Shown here: positions 26,746 through 35,486 of the stretch, piece by piece
How the letters are laid out: every line of letters begins with the position of its first letter
Numbering within the stretch: position 1 is the first letter of the stretch
Assembly: GCF_023100945.1 (NCBI RefSeq)
Contig: NZ_CP064689.1
Location: 6,306,001 to 6,370,000, forward strand
DNA from: Bradyrhizobium sp. 200
Lineage (GTDB): Bacteria > Pseudomonadota > Alphaproteobacteria > Rhizobiales > Xanthobacteraceae
Length of the DNA: 64,000 bases
Direction: 5' to 3'
Program-made: the position numbers and the translations under genes
Notes under the pieces: model-generated
Database searches by the model: none
The model's input: the letters and a program-made list of their open reading frames with translations, nothing else
Told to the model about the DNA's origin: nothing

Positions 26746-26774
26746 CTTATAGCCTTGGGTTTCGGTCACCGCAA
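26746..26774 (-). promoter_or_regulatory. Promoter of tRNA-Pro
   Basis: On the minus strand TTGCGG (26769-26774) and TATAAG (26746-26751) are separated by exactly 17 bp, placing transcription start a few bases before the tRNA 5' end at 26732. Confidence 0.6.
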
Positions 26775-26801
26775 GGAGCCGATTTAAGGAAATTAATCAC
26801 A

Positions 26802-27794
26802 GTGAATGTTGGCCTGAAGACCCAGATTTTGCCCGCCGGCGAGGCCGCCCTGACGGCGGCTGCGCGTATCCTGGCCGAAGGCGGCCTGGTCGCGTTCCCG
26901 ACCGAGACCGTCTACGGCCTCGGCGCCGATGCCACCAATCCGGCCGCGGTCGCCCGCATCTACCAGGCCAAGGGCCGGCCGGCCTTCAATCCCCTGATCG
27001 CCCATGTCGGCGATGTCACGGCTGCCCGAAAAATCGCGCGCTTTGACGCCTCTGCAACCGCGCTGGCCGAGGCATTCTGGCCAGGCCCTCTGACGCTGGT
27101 GCTGCCGAAAACGCCGGACTGTGCCGTGGCCGACCTCGCCACCGCCGGCCTCGACACGGTCGCGATCCGGATACCGGCCCACCCGGTGGCGCGCGACATC
27201 CTGCGGGCCTTCGGCGGTCCCGTGGTGGCGCCATCAGCCAATCTGTCCGGTCATGTCTCCCCGACCACGGCCGCGCATGTGCAGAGCGACCTCACGGGCC
27301 GCATCGACCTGATCGTCGATGGGGGGCCAGTCGCCGTCGGCATCGAATCCACTGTCGTCGGCTGCTTCGATGAGCCGATGCTGCTCCGCCCCGGCGGCGT
27401 GCCGCGCGCAAAGATCGAGCGCGTGCTGGGCCGCGCGCTGGTGCAGCCGCCGGCGGATGCCGGAACCGACAGCGTGCAGCCGCTGGCGCCGGGCATGCTG
27501 ACGTCCCATTACGCGCCGCGCGCGCGCGTGCGCCTCAACGCACAACGATTAGAACCCGGCGAGGCATTGCTGGCGTTTGGCCTCGGAGCAATTTCGGGAA
27601 TTGACGCCGCCTCCACAGTGATGAATCTGTCGGAGCGCGGCGACCTTGCGGAGGCCGCCGCCAATCTGTTCGGCCATCTTCGCGCGCTCGACGGCAAAGG
27701 CGTGCCCACCATCGCGGTGATGCCCATTCCGAACGAGGGATTGGGCGAAGCCATCAACGACCGGCTGCGCCGCGCGGCGGTCGGGCGCGAATGA
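26802..27794 (+). CDS. L-threonylcarbamoyladenylate synthase (TsaC/Sua5)
   Basis: A 330-aa enzyme that makes threonylcarbamoyl-AMP from threonine, bicarbonate and ATP for the t6A37 modification of ANN-reading tRNAs. The YrdC domain (about 10-200) shows AFPTETVYGLGADA (31-44), YQAKGRPAFNPL and the SANLSG motif; the remaining roughly 110 residues form the Sua5 C-terminal domain, after the PGMLTSHYAPRA linker that folds over the active site. Start GTG 26802 has AAGGAA upstream; the frame is open earlier but runs through the tRNA gene. Essential housekeeping in most bacteria. Confidence 0.93.
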   Translation: MNVGLKTQILPAGEAALTAAARILAEGGLVAFPTETVYGLGADATNPAAVARIYQAKGRPAFNPLIAHVGDVTAARKIARFDASATALAEAFWPGPLTLVLPKTPDCAVADLATAGLDTVAIRIPAHPVARDILRAFGGPVVAPSANLSGHVSPTTAAHVQSDLTGRIDLIVDGGPVAVGIESTVVGCFDEPMLLRPGGVPRAKIERVLGRALVQPPADAGTDSVQPLAPGMLTSHYAPRARVRLNAQRLEPGEALLAFGLGAISGIDAASTVMNLSERGDLAEAAANLFGHLRALDGKGVPTIAVMPIPNEGLGEAINDRLRRAAVGRE

Positions 27795-27804
27795 ACGGGC
27801 GGGA

Positions 27805-29250
27805 ATGAAAGAGAAGACGACAATGAATATCGTTCAAGGCTCGGTACCGCCGCTTTCGCCGGAACTGATCGCGAAATTTCGCGCGGTCGTAGGCGATAAA
27901 TATGCGGTGACCGATGCGGCCGATATTGCGCCCTACGTCACCGAGGAACGCGACCTGTTTCACGGCCGCTCGCCATTGGTGTTGCGGCCCGGCTCGACGG
28001 CGGAAGTGTCCGCGATCTGCAAACTCGCCAGCGAACACAAAATCGCGCTGGTGCCGCAGGGCGGCAATACCGGGCTCGTCGGCGGCCAGACCCCGCATCA
28101 TGGCGAAGTCGTCGTCTCGCTGCGTCGGCTGGACAAGATCCGCGAGATCGATCCCGCCTCCAACACCATGACCTGCGAGGCCGGCGTGGTGCTGCAGATT
28201 GCGCAGCAGCGCGCGGCCGAAGTCGACCGCCTGTTTCCGCTCTCGCTTGGCGCGGAAGGAAGCTGCACCATCGGCGGCAATCTCTCCACCAATGCAGGCG
28301 GCACCGCCGCACTCGCCTATGGCGTGGCGCGCGAGATGGCGCTCGGGCTCGAAGTGGTGCTCGCCGATGGCCGGATCCTGAACGGGCTCTCGAAGCTGAA
28401 AAAGGACAACACCGGCTACGACCTGCGCAACCTCTTCATCGGCGCCGAGGGCACGCTCGGCATCATCACCGCGGCGACGCTAAGACTGTTTCCAAAACCG
28501 CGTGCGGTGGAAACCGCCTATGTCGGCCTCAAATCGCCGGCAGAGGCGTTGAAACTGCTGTCGATCTCGCAGAACGAGGCCGGCGGCAGCCTCACCAGCT
28601 TCGAATTGCTGGCCGACATCGCGGTCGATTTCAGCCTGCGCCACGGCATCGACATCCGCGATCCGCTGACGACCAAGCATCCCTGGTACGTGCTGATGGA
28701 ATTGTCGTCGTCGCGTGACGACGCCGGCGGCGCGCTGGAATCCATCCTCGCCAAGGGCATGGAAGAAGGCATCGTCGACGACGCCGTGATCGCGGCTAGT
28801 CTCTCGCAGCGCGCCGGGTTCTGGAAATTGCGCGACGAAATGTCGGCGGCGCAGAAGCCGGAAGGCGGATCGATCAAGCACGACATATCGGTGCCGGTCG
28901 CCGCCGTGCCCGCCTTTATCGAGGAAGCCAACGCGGCGGTGGTGAAGCTGATTCCGGGCTCGCGGCCGGTGCCGTTCGGACATCTCGGCGACGGCAACAT
29001 CCACTACAACGTCAGCCAGCCGATCGGCGGCAACACCGCCGACTTCATGTCGCGCTGGCACGAGGTCAATGAAGTCGTGTTCGCGATCGTGCTGCGGATG
29101 GGCGGGTCGATTTCGGCCGAGCACGGCATCGGCGTGCTCAAGCGCGACGAACTGCCCGACGTCAAGGACAAGGTCGCGATCGAACTGATGCGCGGCATCA
29201 AGGCGATGCTCGACCCGCTCGGCATCATGAATCCGGGTAAGGTGCTGTGA
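27805..29250 (+). CDS. FAD-binding oxidoreductase, GlcD / D-2-hydroxyacid dehydrogenase type
   Basis: A 481-aa flavoprotein. The FAD-binding part has PGSTAEVSAICKLA, VPQGGNTGLVGGQ and the glycine-rich GNLSTNAGGTAALAYG segment; the C-terminal half has HLGDGNIHYNV and ending AEHGIGVLKRDEL and DPLGIMNPGKV, typical of the D-lactate / D-2-hydroxyglutarate dehydrogenase group. It likely oxidises a D-2-hydroxy acid and passes electrons to an acceptor. Start could be ATG 27805 or ATG 27823. The next gene overlaps by four bases. Confidence 0.9.
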   Translation: MKEKTTMNIVQGSVPPLSPELIAKFRAVVGDKYAVTDAADIAPYVTEERDLFHGRSPLVLRPGSTAEVSAICKLASEHKIALVPQGGNTGLVGGQTPHHGEVVVSLRRLDKIREIDPASNTMTCEAGVVLQIAQQRAAEVDRLFPLSLGAEGSCTIGGNLSTNAGGTAALAYGVAREMALGLEVVLADGRILNGLSKLKKDNTGYDLRNLFIGAEGTLGIITAATLRLFPKPRAVETAYVGLKSPAEALKLLSISQNEAGGSLTSFELLADIAVDFSLRHGIDIRDPLTTKHPWYVLMELSSSRDDAGGALESILAKGMEEGIVDDAVIAASLSQRAGFWKLRDEMSAAQKPEGGSIKHDISVPVAAVPAFIEEANAAVVKLIPGSRPVPFGHLGDGNIHYNVSQPIGGNTADFMSRWHEVNEVVFAIVLRMGGSISAEHGIGVLKRDELPDVKDKVAIELMRGIKAMLDPLGIMNPGKVL

Positions 29251-29708
29251 CCGTATCAGCGACGAAGCCTATTCCCATGCTCGCCATCACCGACATCGCG
29301 GATGCCGACGTCGCCACCGTGATCGCGCTGTGGCAGGCCTGCGGCCTGACGCGGCCGTGGAATGATCCGGCCGCCGACATTGCGCTCGCCCGCCGCGGGC
29401 CGCACTCAACCGTGCTGATCGGCCGCGACGATAACGCGATCGTGGCGACCGCGATGGTCGGCCATGACGGCCATCGCGGCTGGGTCTATTACGTCGCCAC
29501 CGATCCTAGCCTCCGCGCCAGAGGTTATGGCCGCGCCATCATGAACGCGGCCGAGGATTGGCTGCGCGCGGCGGGCGTTCCCAAGCTGCAATTGCTGGTT
29601 CGGCCGGAAAATTCGAGCGTCGCCGCGTTCTACCAGTCGATCGGCTTCGGCGAGCAGCAGATCCTGTTTTTCACCAAATGGCTCGATGGCCGCGAGCCGC
29701 CGCGGTGA
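29247..29708 (+). CDS. GNAT family acetyltransferase
   Basis: A 153-aa N-acetyltransferase. The acetyl-CoA pyrophosphate loop is in VATDPSLRARGYGRAIM (about 91-107), followed by LQLLVRPENSSVAAFYQSIGF, the classical GNAT end. The sequence most resembles the YpeA-like group. GTG 29247 overlaps the upstream stop (GTGA), implying coupled translation with the dehydrogenase. Acceptor unknown. Confidence 0.87.
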   Translation: MTVSATKPIPMLAITDIADADVATVIALWQACGLTRPWNDPAADIALARRGPHSTVLIGRDDNAIVATAMVGHDGHRGWVYYVATDPSLRARGYGRAIMNAAEDWLRAAGVPKLQLLVRPENSSVAAFYQSIGFGEQQILFFTKWLDGREPPR

Positions 29709-29722
29709 GCTAAAGGATTTCC

Positions 29723-30304
29723 ATGACCATCTCCGATCGTGTCCGCGTCAAGAACGTCAGCGTGCTCTCCGAGCGGCACTATCGGTTGAACGAGGTCGAG
29801 TTCGACTATCGCCGCGGCAACGGCGAATGGCAGACGCAGAAGCGGGAAGTCTTCGACCGTGGTCATGCCGCGACGTTGTTGCCGTACAATGTCGCAGGCC
29901 GCACCGTCGTGCTGACGCGGCAATTCCGCCTGCCGGCCTATCTTGCCGGTCATGACGATCTCCTGATCGAGGCCGCCGCCGGCATGCTCGACGACGAGAC
30001 TCCCGAGAAGCGGATTCGCGCGGAGGCGGAAGAGGAAATCGGCTATCGATTGCACGATGTGCGCAAGGTGTTCGAGGCCTTCATGAGCCCGGGCTCGGTC
30101 ACGGAGAAGCTGCACTTTTTCGTCGCCGAATACGAAGCTGCGATGCGCATCAATAGCGGCGGCGGCATTGCCGAGGAAGGCGAAGACATCGAGGTGCTGG
30201 AACTGGCGATCGACTCCGCGCTCGCGATGATTTCAGATGGCCGCATCGCCGACGCCAAGACGATCATGCTGCTGCAATATGCCGCGCTGAATATTTTTCG
30301 GTGA
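29723..30304 (+). CDS. NUDIX hydrolase, NudK-like (GDP-mannose pyrophosphatase type)
   Basis: A 193-aa protein closely resembling E. coli NudK throughout the C-terminal two-thirds. The Nudix helix lies at about 86-108 (GMLDDETPEKRIRAEAEEEI), keeping the metal-binding glutamates 101, 104 and 105. FMSPGSVTEKLHFFVAEY and GEDIEVLEL follow, as in NudK. Such enzymes cleave nucleotide sugars such as GDP-mannose. Same strand and 14 bp after the acetyltransferase gene. Confidence 0.88.
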   Translation: MTISDRVRVKNVSVLSERHYRLNEVEFDYRRGNGEWQTQKREVFDRGHAATLLPYNVAGRTVVLTRQFRLPAYLAGHDDLLIEAAAGMLDDETPEKRIRAEAEEEIGYRLHDVRKVFEAFMSPGSVTEKLHFFVAEYEAAMRINSGGGIAEEGEDIEVLELAIDSALAMISDGRIADAKTIMLLQYAALNIFR

Positions 30305-30320
30305 ATGACTCTCTCGATTC

Positions 30321-30464
30321 GTCGTCCCTGCGAACGCAGGGACCCATAACCCCAAATGTTAGTTGTGGATATACGAACGTGGCTCCCAGTGTTGTTCAAC
30401 ATCAAGATCAGTGGTTATGGGTCCCTGCGCCGAGTGCGCGATTGCGCACGGAGGCAGGGACGAC
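30321..30464. repeat. Palindromic intergenic repeat (GTCGTCCCTGCG family)
   Basis: GTCGTCCCTGC (30321-30331) matches in inverted form GCAGGGACGAC (30454-30464), and inner arms CAGGGACCCATAACC / GGTTATGGGTCCCTG lie around 30338-30352 and 30413-30427. It sits between convergent genes. This type of nested palindrome is widespread in Bradyrhizobium in my general knowledge. Confidence 0.75.
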
Positions 30465-30475
30465 AATGATTGCCT

Positions 30476-31240
30476 TCAAAACAGCGAACCCTGCCCGTCG
30501 TCCTCCGGCGTCGCCGTCGCCTTGCGCGGCGCGGCTTTCTTCGCAGGCTTCGGCTCCTCCGCCGCCCGCTCCTCGTCGGTGATCGGCAGCAGCAATTGCG
30601 CGTCGTCATTGACGACGCGATTGACGCGCGTGGAAATCTCGTGCCAGGCGAACTCGCCCTCAGTCGGCCCGCGCAGCAGCGGCATGACGTCGTCGGCATC
30701 GTTGGTGCGGCCGTCGAGCCAGCGCTCGAATTCCTCAGGCGCGATCGTCACGGGCACGCGATGATGCAGGGTGGCGAGGTCGCGGCTGGCGGGTGCGGTG
30801 ACGATGGCGACGCCGTCGATCTCCTCGCCGTTCGGCCCCATCCAGGTTTCCGCGAGCGCGGCGAAGCCGACCGGCTGCCCGTCGCGGCGATGAATGAAAA
30901 AGGGCCGCTTGCGGCCGCTCGCATCCTGCCATTCGTAATAGCCGTCCGCCGGAATCAGGCAGCGTCGCCGTTTGATGGCGTTCTTGAACGCCGGCTTCTC
31001 GCGAATCGTCTCGGAGCGCGCATTGATCAGGAGCGTAAATTTACGGGGATCTTTCACCCAGGCAGGCACCAGCCCCCAGCGCATCAGCCGGAAATGGCGG
31101 CCGCCATTTTCCAGGAGGACAACCGGAACTGGCTGCGTCGGCGCGATATTATACCGTGGCGGGAAATTGGGCTGCTCGAGATAGCCGAAGATCTGCCGAA
31201 GCGCAGCCGGCGGTGAGGTAATTACAAAACGTCCGCACAT
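30476..31240 (-). CDS. SRAP domain protein (YedK/HMCES-like)
   Basis: A 254-aa protein that should protect abasic sites in single-stranded DNA by forming a DNA-protein crosslink. Key residues are present: Cys2 (exposed after Met removal, MCGRFV), Asn31 in YNIAPTQ, Asn73 and Glu77 in NARSE, Glu103 in DGYYEW, and His160 in LHHRVP, the same number as in E. coli YedK. The domain spans about 2-215; the remaining tail is Ala/Lys-rich and ends DGQGSLF, similar to a clamp-interacting QxxLF peptide. Single gene, with no SOS box that I could see. Confidence 0.92.
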   Translation of the reverse strand: MCGRFVITSPPAALRQIFGYLEQPNFPPRYNIAPTQPVPVVLLENGGRHFRLMRWGLVPAWVKDPRKFTLLINARSETIREKPAFKNAIKRRRCLIPADGYYEWQDASGRKRPFFIHRRDGQPVGFAALAETWMGPNGEEIDGVAIVTAPASRDLATLHHRVPVTIAPEEFERWLDGRTNDADDVMPLLRGPTEGEFAWHEISTRVNRVVNDDAQLLLPITDEERAAEEPKPAKKAAPRKATATPEDDGQGSLF

Positions 31241-31344
31241 TATCTGAACAAGATAAGCCTCTGTTTAATGGGTGTTAACCCCCGATGTTAACAGTGGCAT
31301 GGATGACCTTCACGGCCGCCACAGATGTGCGATCCGATCGCCCG

Positions 31345-31818
31345 ATGCCTCCACCGACGACGCCTCCGATAGACGAGGCGCGTGCGGCGCAATTGCGCGC
31401 GGCCAACATCAATCCCCGCACCGGACTTGCCACCGACTACCTGAATCATTTCAACGAAGCCATCATGCTGCTCGAAATGGTTCCGGACATGCCGGAATGC
31501 GCGGAGGATTTTCTCACCTGGACCCCATTGTCCTACGCCGAGCATTTCTGGGCCTCCAACTTCAAGGCCCGCGACCTCGCGATCGAAGCCTATGAATGCG
31601 CCGACCCCAAGCTCCGTGCCAATTTCGACCATCTCACCGCAACCATGACCTCGATCCTGATGGCGGTGGGCAAGGCGATGCGCGAGGCCCAGCAGGACAA
31701 GACCCGCGCTACGCTGGCCGAGCAGGCCACCGCCTGGGTGAAGCCGCTGGTGGCGCTGGCCGGCGGTGTCATCAACGGCAGCGCCGAGGCCGACGTCGAA
31801 TTGGCGATGTCGAACTAG
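31345..31818 (+). CDS. Conserved hypothetical protein
   Basis: A 157-aa, mostly helical acidic protein: an N-terminal Pro-rich stretch, then NPRTGLATDYLNHFNEAIML, WTPLSYAEHFWASNFKARDL and a four-helix-like remainder. The frame is open from 31285, so the start could be earlier (ATG 31303) by 14 residues; I prefer 31345 because upstream residues look random. I do not recognise a named family, though similar proteins occur in Bradyrhizobium. No signal peptide. Confidence 0.65.
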   Translation: MPPPTTPPIDEARAAQLRAANINPRTGLATDYLNHFNEAIMLLEMVPDMPECAEDFLTWTPLSYAEHFWASNFKARDLAIEAYECADPKLRANFDHLTATMTSILMAVGKAMREAQQDKTRATLAEQATAWVKPLVALAGGVINGSAEADVELAMSN

Positions 31819-31918
31819 CCGCGCCCACGCTTCGCTCCGGCGCGGACGCATTAGACCTGCGCGGAGCGATCGGGCATGATCGCCTGCACAGCGAGTTCCC
31901 TGCTCACCGGATCACCCC

Positions 31919-32341
31919 TTGGCTTCCCCTGTCCAGCCGACCCGCCCCCAGCTCGCCGTCAGCGGTGCGATTTTTCGCGACGGCAAGGTCCTGCTGGTCC
32001 GCCGCGCCCGCTCGCCGGGCAAGGGCTTTTACTCGTTCCCCGGCGGCCGGGTCGAATTCGGCGAATCCCTGCACACCGCGCTCCACCGCGAGGTGGACGA
32101 GGAAACGGGCTTGAGAATCGAGATTTTGGGCCTGGCCGGCTGGCGCGAAGTGCTGCCCGGGGCTGGCGGCGGCGGCGGTCACTATTTGATCATGTCGTTC
32201 GCGGCGCGCTGGATGGCCAGGGAGCCGGTCCTGAACGACGAGCACGACGATTTCAAATGGCTGGCGCCGGATGGGCTCGGCGATCTCAAGGTCACCGGCG
32301 GCCTCCTGGAGGTCATCGAGGCCGCCCGGAAGCTGGTCTAG
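31919..32341 (+). CDS. NUDIX hydrolase (MutT/NudC-like)
   Basis: A 140-aa NUDIX protein with a perfect box: GGRVEFGESLHTALHREV and DEETGL (about 42-65), including the REVDEE metal site. The start PQLAVSGAIFRDGKVLLVRR is typical of MutT-like nucleotide cleaners. The start codon is TTG 31919; the ribosome site is weak. Likely hydrolyses a nucleoside diphosphate derivative; the exact substrate cannot be read. Confidence 0.87.
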   Translation: MASPVQPTRPQLAVSGAIFRDGKVLLVRRARSPGKGFYSFPGGRVEFGESLHTALHREVDEETGLRIEILGLAGWREVLPGAGGGGGHYLIMSFAARWMAREPVLNDEHDDFKWLAPDGLGDLKVTGGLLEVIEAARKLV

Positions 32342-32405
32342 GCGGTCATTCCGAGGGACCTCACACCTTGCCTCGGGCGTATTGAGGGGGCATATCGGCC
32401 CTTAC

Positions 32406-32783
32406 ATGCTCAAGCACGCCCTCGCCGCCCTCATTCTCATCTCGGCCTGCCACCTGGCCCCCGCGCGGGCCCAGGACGCCGCCGCGCCATTTGACGGCGA
32501 CCTGCAGCGGCTGGCCGAAATCCTCGGCACCCTGCATTACCTCCGGGGCATCTGCGGCTCCAATGAGGGGGCGAAGTGGCGCAACGAAATGCAGGCGCTG
32601 ATCGACGCCGAAACCCCGTCCGGCGACCGCCGCGCCCGCATGATCGCGGGCTTCAACCGCGGCTATAATGGCTTTCAGCAGACCTACCGGACCTGCACGC
32701 CCGCGGCTTCCGTCGCGATCCGCCGGTATATCGAGGAAGGCTCAAAGATTTCGCGCGACCTCACCGCGCGCTACGCGAATTAG
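32406..32783 (+). CDS. TIGR02301 family exported protein
   Basis: A 125-aa protein with a signal peptide (MLKHALAALILISACHLAPA, cleavage near RAQ) and a conserved alpha-helical part: LGTLHYLRGIC, AKWRNEMQALIDAETP, AGFNRGYNGFQQTYRTC. Two cysteines probably form a disulfide in the periplasm. This matches a small family restricted to Rhizobiales. Function unknown. Start ATG 32406. Confidence 0.8.
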   Translation: MLKHALAALILISACHLAPARAQDAAAPFDGDLQRLAEILGTLHYLRGICGSNEGAKWRNEMQALIDAETPSGDRRARMIAGFNRGYNGFQQTYRTCTPAASVAIRRYIEEGSKISRDLTARYAN

Positions 32784-32789
32784 GCAATC

Positions 32790-33446
32790 ATGGACGCGAT
32801 ATTCTTCGACCTCGACGGAACGCTGACGGATCCCAAGCCGGGCATCACCCGTTCGATCCAGTACGCGCTGCAAAGGCTCGATCATCCCACGATCCCGACC
32901 GAAGACGAACTGACCTGGTGCATCGGCCCGCCGCTGCGCACAAGCATGGTGAGATTGCTCGGCGGCGATCACCGGGCCGACCACGCCGTGTCGCTCTACC
33001 GCGAGCGATTTTCCGACATCGGCCTCTATGAGAACCGCGTTTACGACGGCATCAGCGAGGTGCTGACGTCGCTATGCGCATCGGGCCACCGGCTGTTCGT
33101 CGCCACAAGCAAGGCGCACGTATTCGCCGACCGCATTATCGACCATTTCGGCCTGCGCAGCCATTTCGGCCTGCGCAGCCATTTCGAGCGCGTCTTCGGC
33201 GCCGAGCTCGACGGCACGCGCGCGGACAAGTCGCACCTGCTGGAGTATGCGCTTAAGGAAACGTCGGTCGACCCGTCGAAAACCTTGATGATCGGCGACC
33301 GCAGCCACGACATGGTCGGCGCGAAAAACAACGGCATGAAGGGCATCGGCGTGTTGTACGGCTACGGCAGCCGGGACGAGTTGCTGGAAGCCGGCGCGCA
33401 TCATGTTTGCGCGACACCGGGAGCGATCCTCGGCTGCATTGCGTGA
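32790..33446 (+). CDS. HAD family hydrolase (phosphoglycolate phosphatase-like)
   Basis: A 218-aa phosphatase. Motif I FFDLDGTLTDP (Asp7 nucleophile, Asp9), motif II VATSK, and motif III/IV MIGDRSHDMVGAKNNG are present. The cap domain is small and helical, as in phosphoglycolate phosphatases and pyrophosphatases. An in-frame tandem duplication of 18 bp (33144-33161 and 33162-33179) gives HFGLRSHFGLRSHF in the stretch after motif II. Only 6 bp follow the previous gene. Confidence 0.88.
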   Translation: MDAIFFDLDGTLTDPKPGITRSIQYALQRLDHPTIPTEDELTWCIGPPLRTSMVRLLGGDHRADHAVSLYRERFSDIGLYENRVYDGISEVLTSLCASGHRLFVATSKAHVFADRIIDHFGLRSHFGLRSHFERVFGAELDGTRADKSHLLEYALKETSVDPSKTLMIGDRSHDMVGAKNNGMKGIGVLYGYGSRDELLEAGAHHVCATPGAILGCIA

Positions 33447-33598
33447 AAGGCGCGAGAACTTTTGTCGCCGCCTGAAGTTCGAGCAGCGCCGTTAACCTTT
33501 CCTAAAGATGTGGCCTAGGCGAGCCCGCCGCGCGTGCTACAGCTTGTCGCGTTAGGATGCGTTCCGCCTTGGTTCGCGCGCAGATTTCGTTGAGCTTC

Positions 33599-33865
33599 AT
33601 GAGCCGCCCAGCCTCCTTCTCGATCGTCCGCGACCCGCTTCCCGACCTCGAGCAGAAGCAGACTGCCCTGAGCTATCTAAGCGAGGCCTGGGCGGAAGCG
33701 CGGCACGAGGGCGTCGATGGCGATTGCCTTGCACAGGCAAGCCTGTTCACGGCGCTGGCCGAACTGGTCTCGACCTACGGCGAGGACGCAGTGGCAAAGT
33801 TCGTGGAAGGTCTGCCGGCTCGCGTGAAGAACGGCGAGTTTACGCTGAAGCTGGCGAAGCAGTAA
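33599..33865 (+). CDS. Conserved small hypothetical protein
   Basis: An 88-aa acidic helical protein: MSRPASFSIVRDPLPDLEQK, YLSEAWAEARHEGVDGDCLAQ, ALAELVSTYGEDAVAKFVEGL. ATG 33599 chosen over an open extension because the extra residues look unrelated. No signal peptide or membrane helix. I do not know a family name; function unknown. Confidence 0.65.
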   Translation: MSRPASFSIVRDPLPDLEQKQTALSYLSEAWAEARHEGVDGDCLAQASLFTALAELVSTYGEDAVAKFVEGLPARVKNGEFTLKLAKQ

Positions 33866-33878
33866 ATCTACTGCACTT

Positions 33879-33968
33879 GTCATCGCCCGCGAAGGCGGGC
33901 GATCCAGTACGCCGCGGCCTATCGATTCATCATTGCCGTCTCTGGAATACTGGATCACCGGGTGACGA
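33879..33968. repeat. Palindromic intergenic repeat (GTCATCGCCCGCGAAGGCGGG family)
   Basis: The left arm GTCATCGCCCGCGAAGGCGG... with a GATCCAGTA end and the right arm TACTGGATCACCGGGTGACGAC form an imperfect palindrome, with an inner CGCCCGCGAAGGCGGGCG hairpin. It lies between convergent genes and could stop transcription from both sides. Confidence 0.7.
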
Positions 33969-34013
33969 CGACTGTGTTTGGCGCAACGCCGTGCCCCCGC
34001 TCGACAAAGAAAC

Positions 34014-35348
34014 CTACGCCTTCAGCGTCTCCAGAAACTGCACCGGCTCGCCGGTGGAAGGCGTCGTCACCTCACCCTGCCACATCACGCGCCTGCCGCG
34101 CACGAAGGTGCCCACCGGCCAGCCGGTGACGCGCACGCCGTCATAGGGCGTCCAGCCGGCGCGCGAGGCCACCCATTTGTTGGTGATGGTCTCGCTTCGC
34201 TTGAGATCGACGATGGTGAAGTCGGCGTCATAGCCCGCGGCGATGCGTCCTTTGCAGGCGATGTTGTAGAGCCGCGCGGGGCCGGCGCTGGTGAGATCGA
34301 CGAAGCGCGCCAGCGACAGCCGCCCGGCATTGACGTGATCCAGCATCAACGGCACCAGCGTCTGCACCCCGGTCATGCCCGAGGGCGAAGCCGGATAGAC
34401 CTTCGCCTTTTCCTCCAGCGTATGCGGCGCGTGGTCGGAGCCGAGCACGTCGATGATGCCCTGCTCGATGCCGCGCCAAATGCCATCGCGGTGATCGGCC
34501 GTGCGCACCGGCGGATTCATCTGCGCGCGGGTGCCGAGCCGCTCGTAGCATTCGGGCGCGGCCATGGTGAGGTGATGCGGCGTCGCCTCGCAGGACGCGA
34601 CGTCCTTGTGATCCCTCAAATATTCGATTTCCTGCTTGGTCGAGATGTGCAGCACGTGGATGCGCTTTCCCGTCTCGCGCGCGAGATTGACCAGCCGCTG
34701 CGTCGCCATCAGCGCGGCGGTCTCGTCGCGCCACACCGGATGCGAGCGCGGGTCGCCCTCGATGCGCAGCGGCTTGCGCTCGTTGAGGCGATATTCGTCC
34801 TCGGCGTGGAACGCGGCGCGGCGGCGGATCACCTGGAAGATGCGGCGCAGGCTTTCGTCGTCCTCGACCAATAGCGCGCCGGTGGAGGAGCCGATGAACA
34901 CCTTGACGCCGGCGCAGCCCGGCGCGCGCTCCAGCTCGGGGAGATCCTGAACGTTCTCGCGGGTACCGCCGATGAAGAACGCAAAATCGCAATGCATGCG
35001 GTGACGGCCGCGCTTCACCTTGTCGGTGAAGGTCTGTTCGGTAACGGTCAGCGGATCGGTGTTCGGCATTTCGAACACGGCCGTGACGCCGCCCATCACG
35101 GCACTGCGCGATCCGGTTTCAAGATCTTCCTTATGCGTCTGGCCGGGCTCGCGGAAATGGACCTGCGTGTCCATCACGCCGGGCAGGATGTGCAGGCCCT
35201 TGCAGTCGATCGTCTCGGCGGCGGACGCCTGCCCGAGCCCGCCGATCGCGGCGATCCGGCCGTTGGAAATGCCGATGTCGCGGATGCCCTCGCCGTCCTG
35301 ATTGACCACGGTGCCGGATTTTAGAATGGTATCAAATCGTTGATTCAT
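34014..35348 (-). CDS. Dihydroorotase-like amidohydrolase (class I)
   Basis: A 444-aa cyclic amidohydrolase. Domain marks: MDTQVHFREPG (59-69), carbamylated-lysine site GVKVFIGSSTGALL (Lys149), His181 (FHAED), His234 (HVLHIST) and Asp305/His306 (GSDHAPHT). Dihydroorotase closes or opens the dihydroorotate ring in pyrimidine synthesis. The first metal motif, normally HxH, here reads Gln62-Val-His64, so one zinc ligand is changed. It may still be an active dihydroorotase of a variant group, or a relative acting on another cyclic amide. Stands alone, divergent from ygfZ. Confidence 0.85.
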   Translation of the reverse strand: MNQRFDTILKSGTVVNQDGEGIRDIGISNGRIAAIGGLGQASAAETIDCKGLHILPGVMDTQVHFREPGQTHKEDLETGSRSAVMGGVTAVFEMPNTDPLTVTEQTFTDKVKRGRHRMHCDFAFFIGGTRENVQDLPELERAPGCAGVKVFIGSSTGALLVEDDESLRRIFQVIRRRAAFHAEDEYRLNERKPLRIEGDPRSHPVWRDETAALMATQRLVNLARETGKRIHVLHISTKQEIEYLRDHKDVASCEATPHHLTMAAPECYERLGTRAQMNPPVRTADHRDGIWRGIEQGIIDVLGSDHAPHTLEEKAKVYPASPSGMTGVQTLVPLMLDHVNAGRLSLARFVDLTSAGPARLYNIACKGRIAAGYDADFTIVDLKRSETITNKWVASRAGWTPYDGVRVTGWPVGTFVRGRRVMWQGEVTTPSTGEPVQFLETLKA

Positions 35349-35486
35349 CGGTCCTCAACGCCCGCTTCAGGCTTTCGTACAGGCCTTGTTGGCGGCACCT
35401 TAGCGCCTTAACTTCGCATGGGATATCCGCCACCTGCGTTTCCCCAGGAACTTCAAAAAGAACGTCAAAAGAGGCTGATTTAGCTT

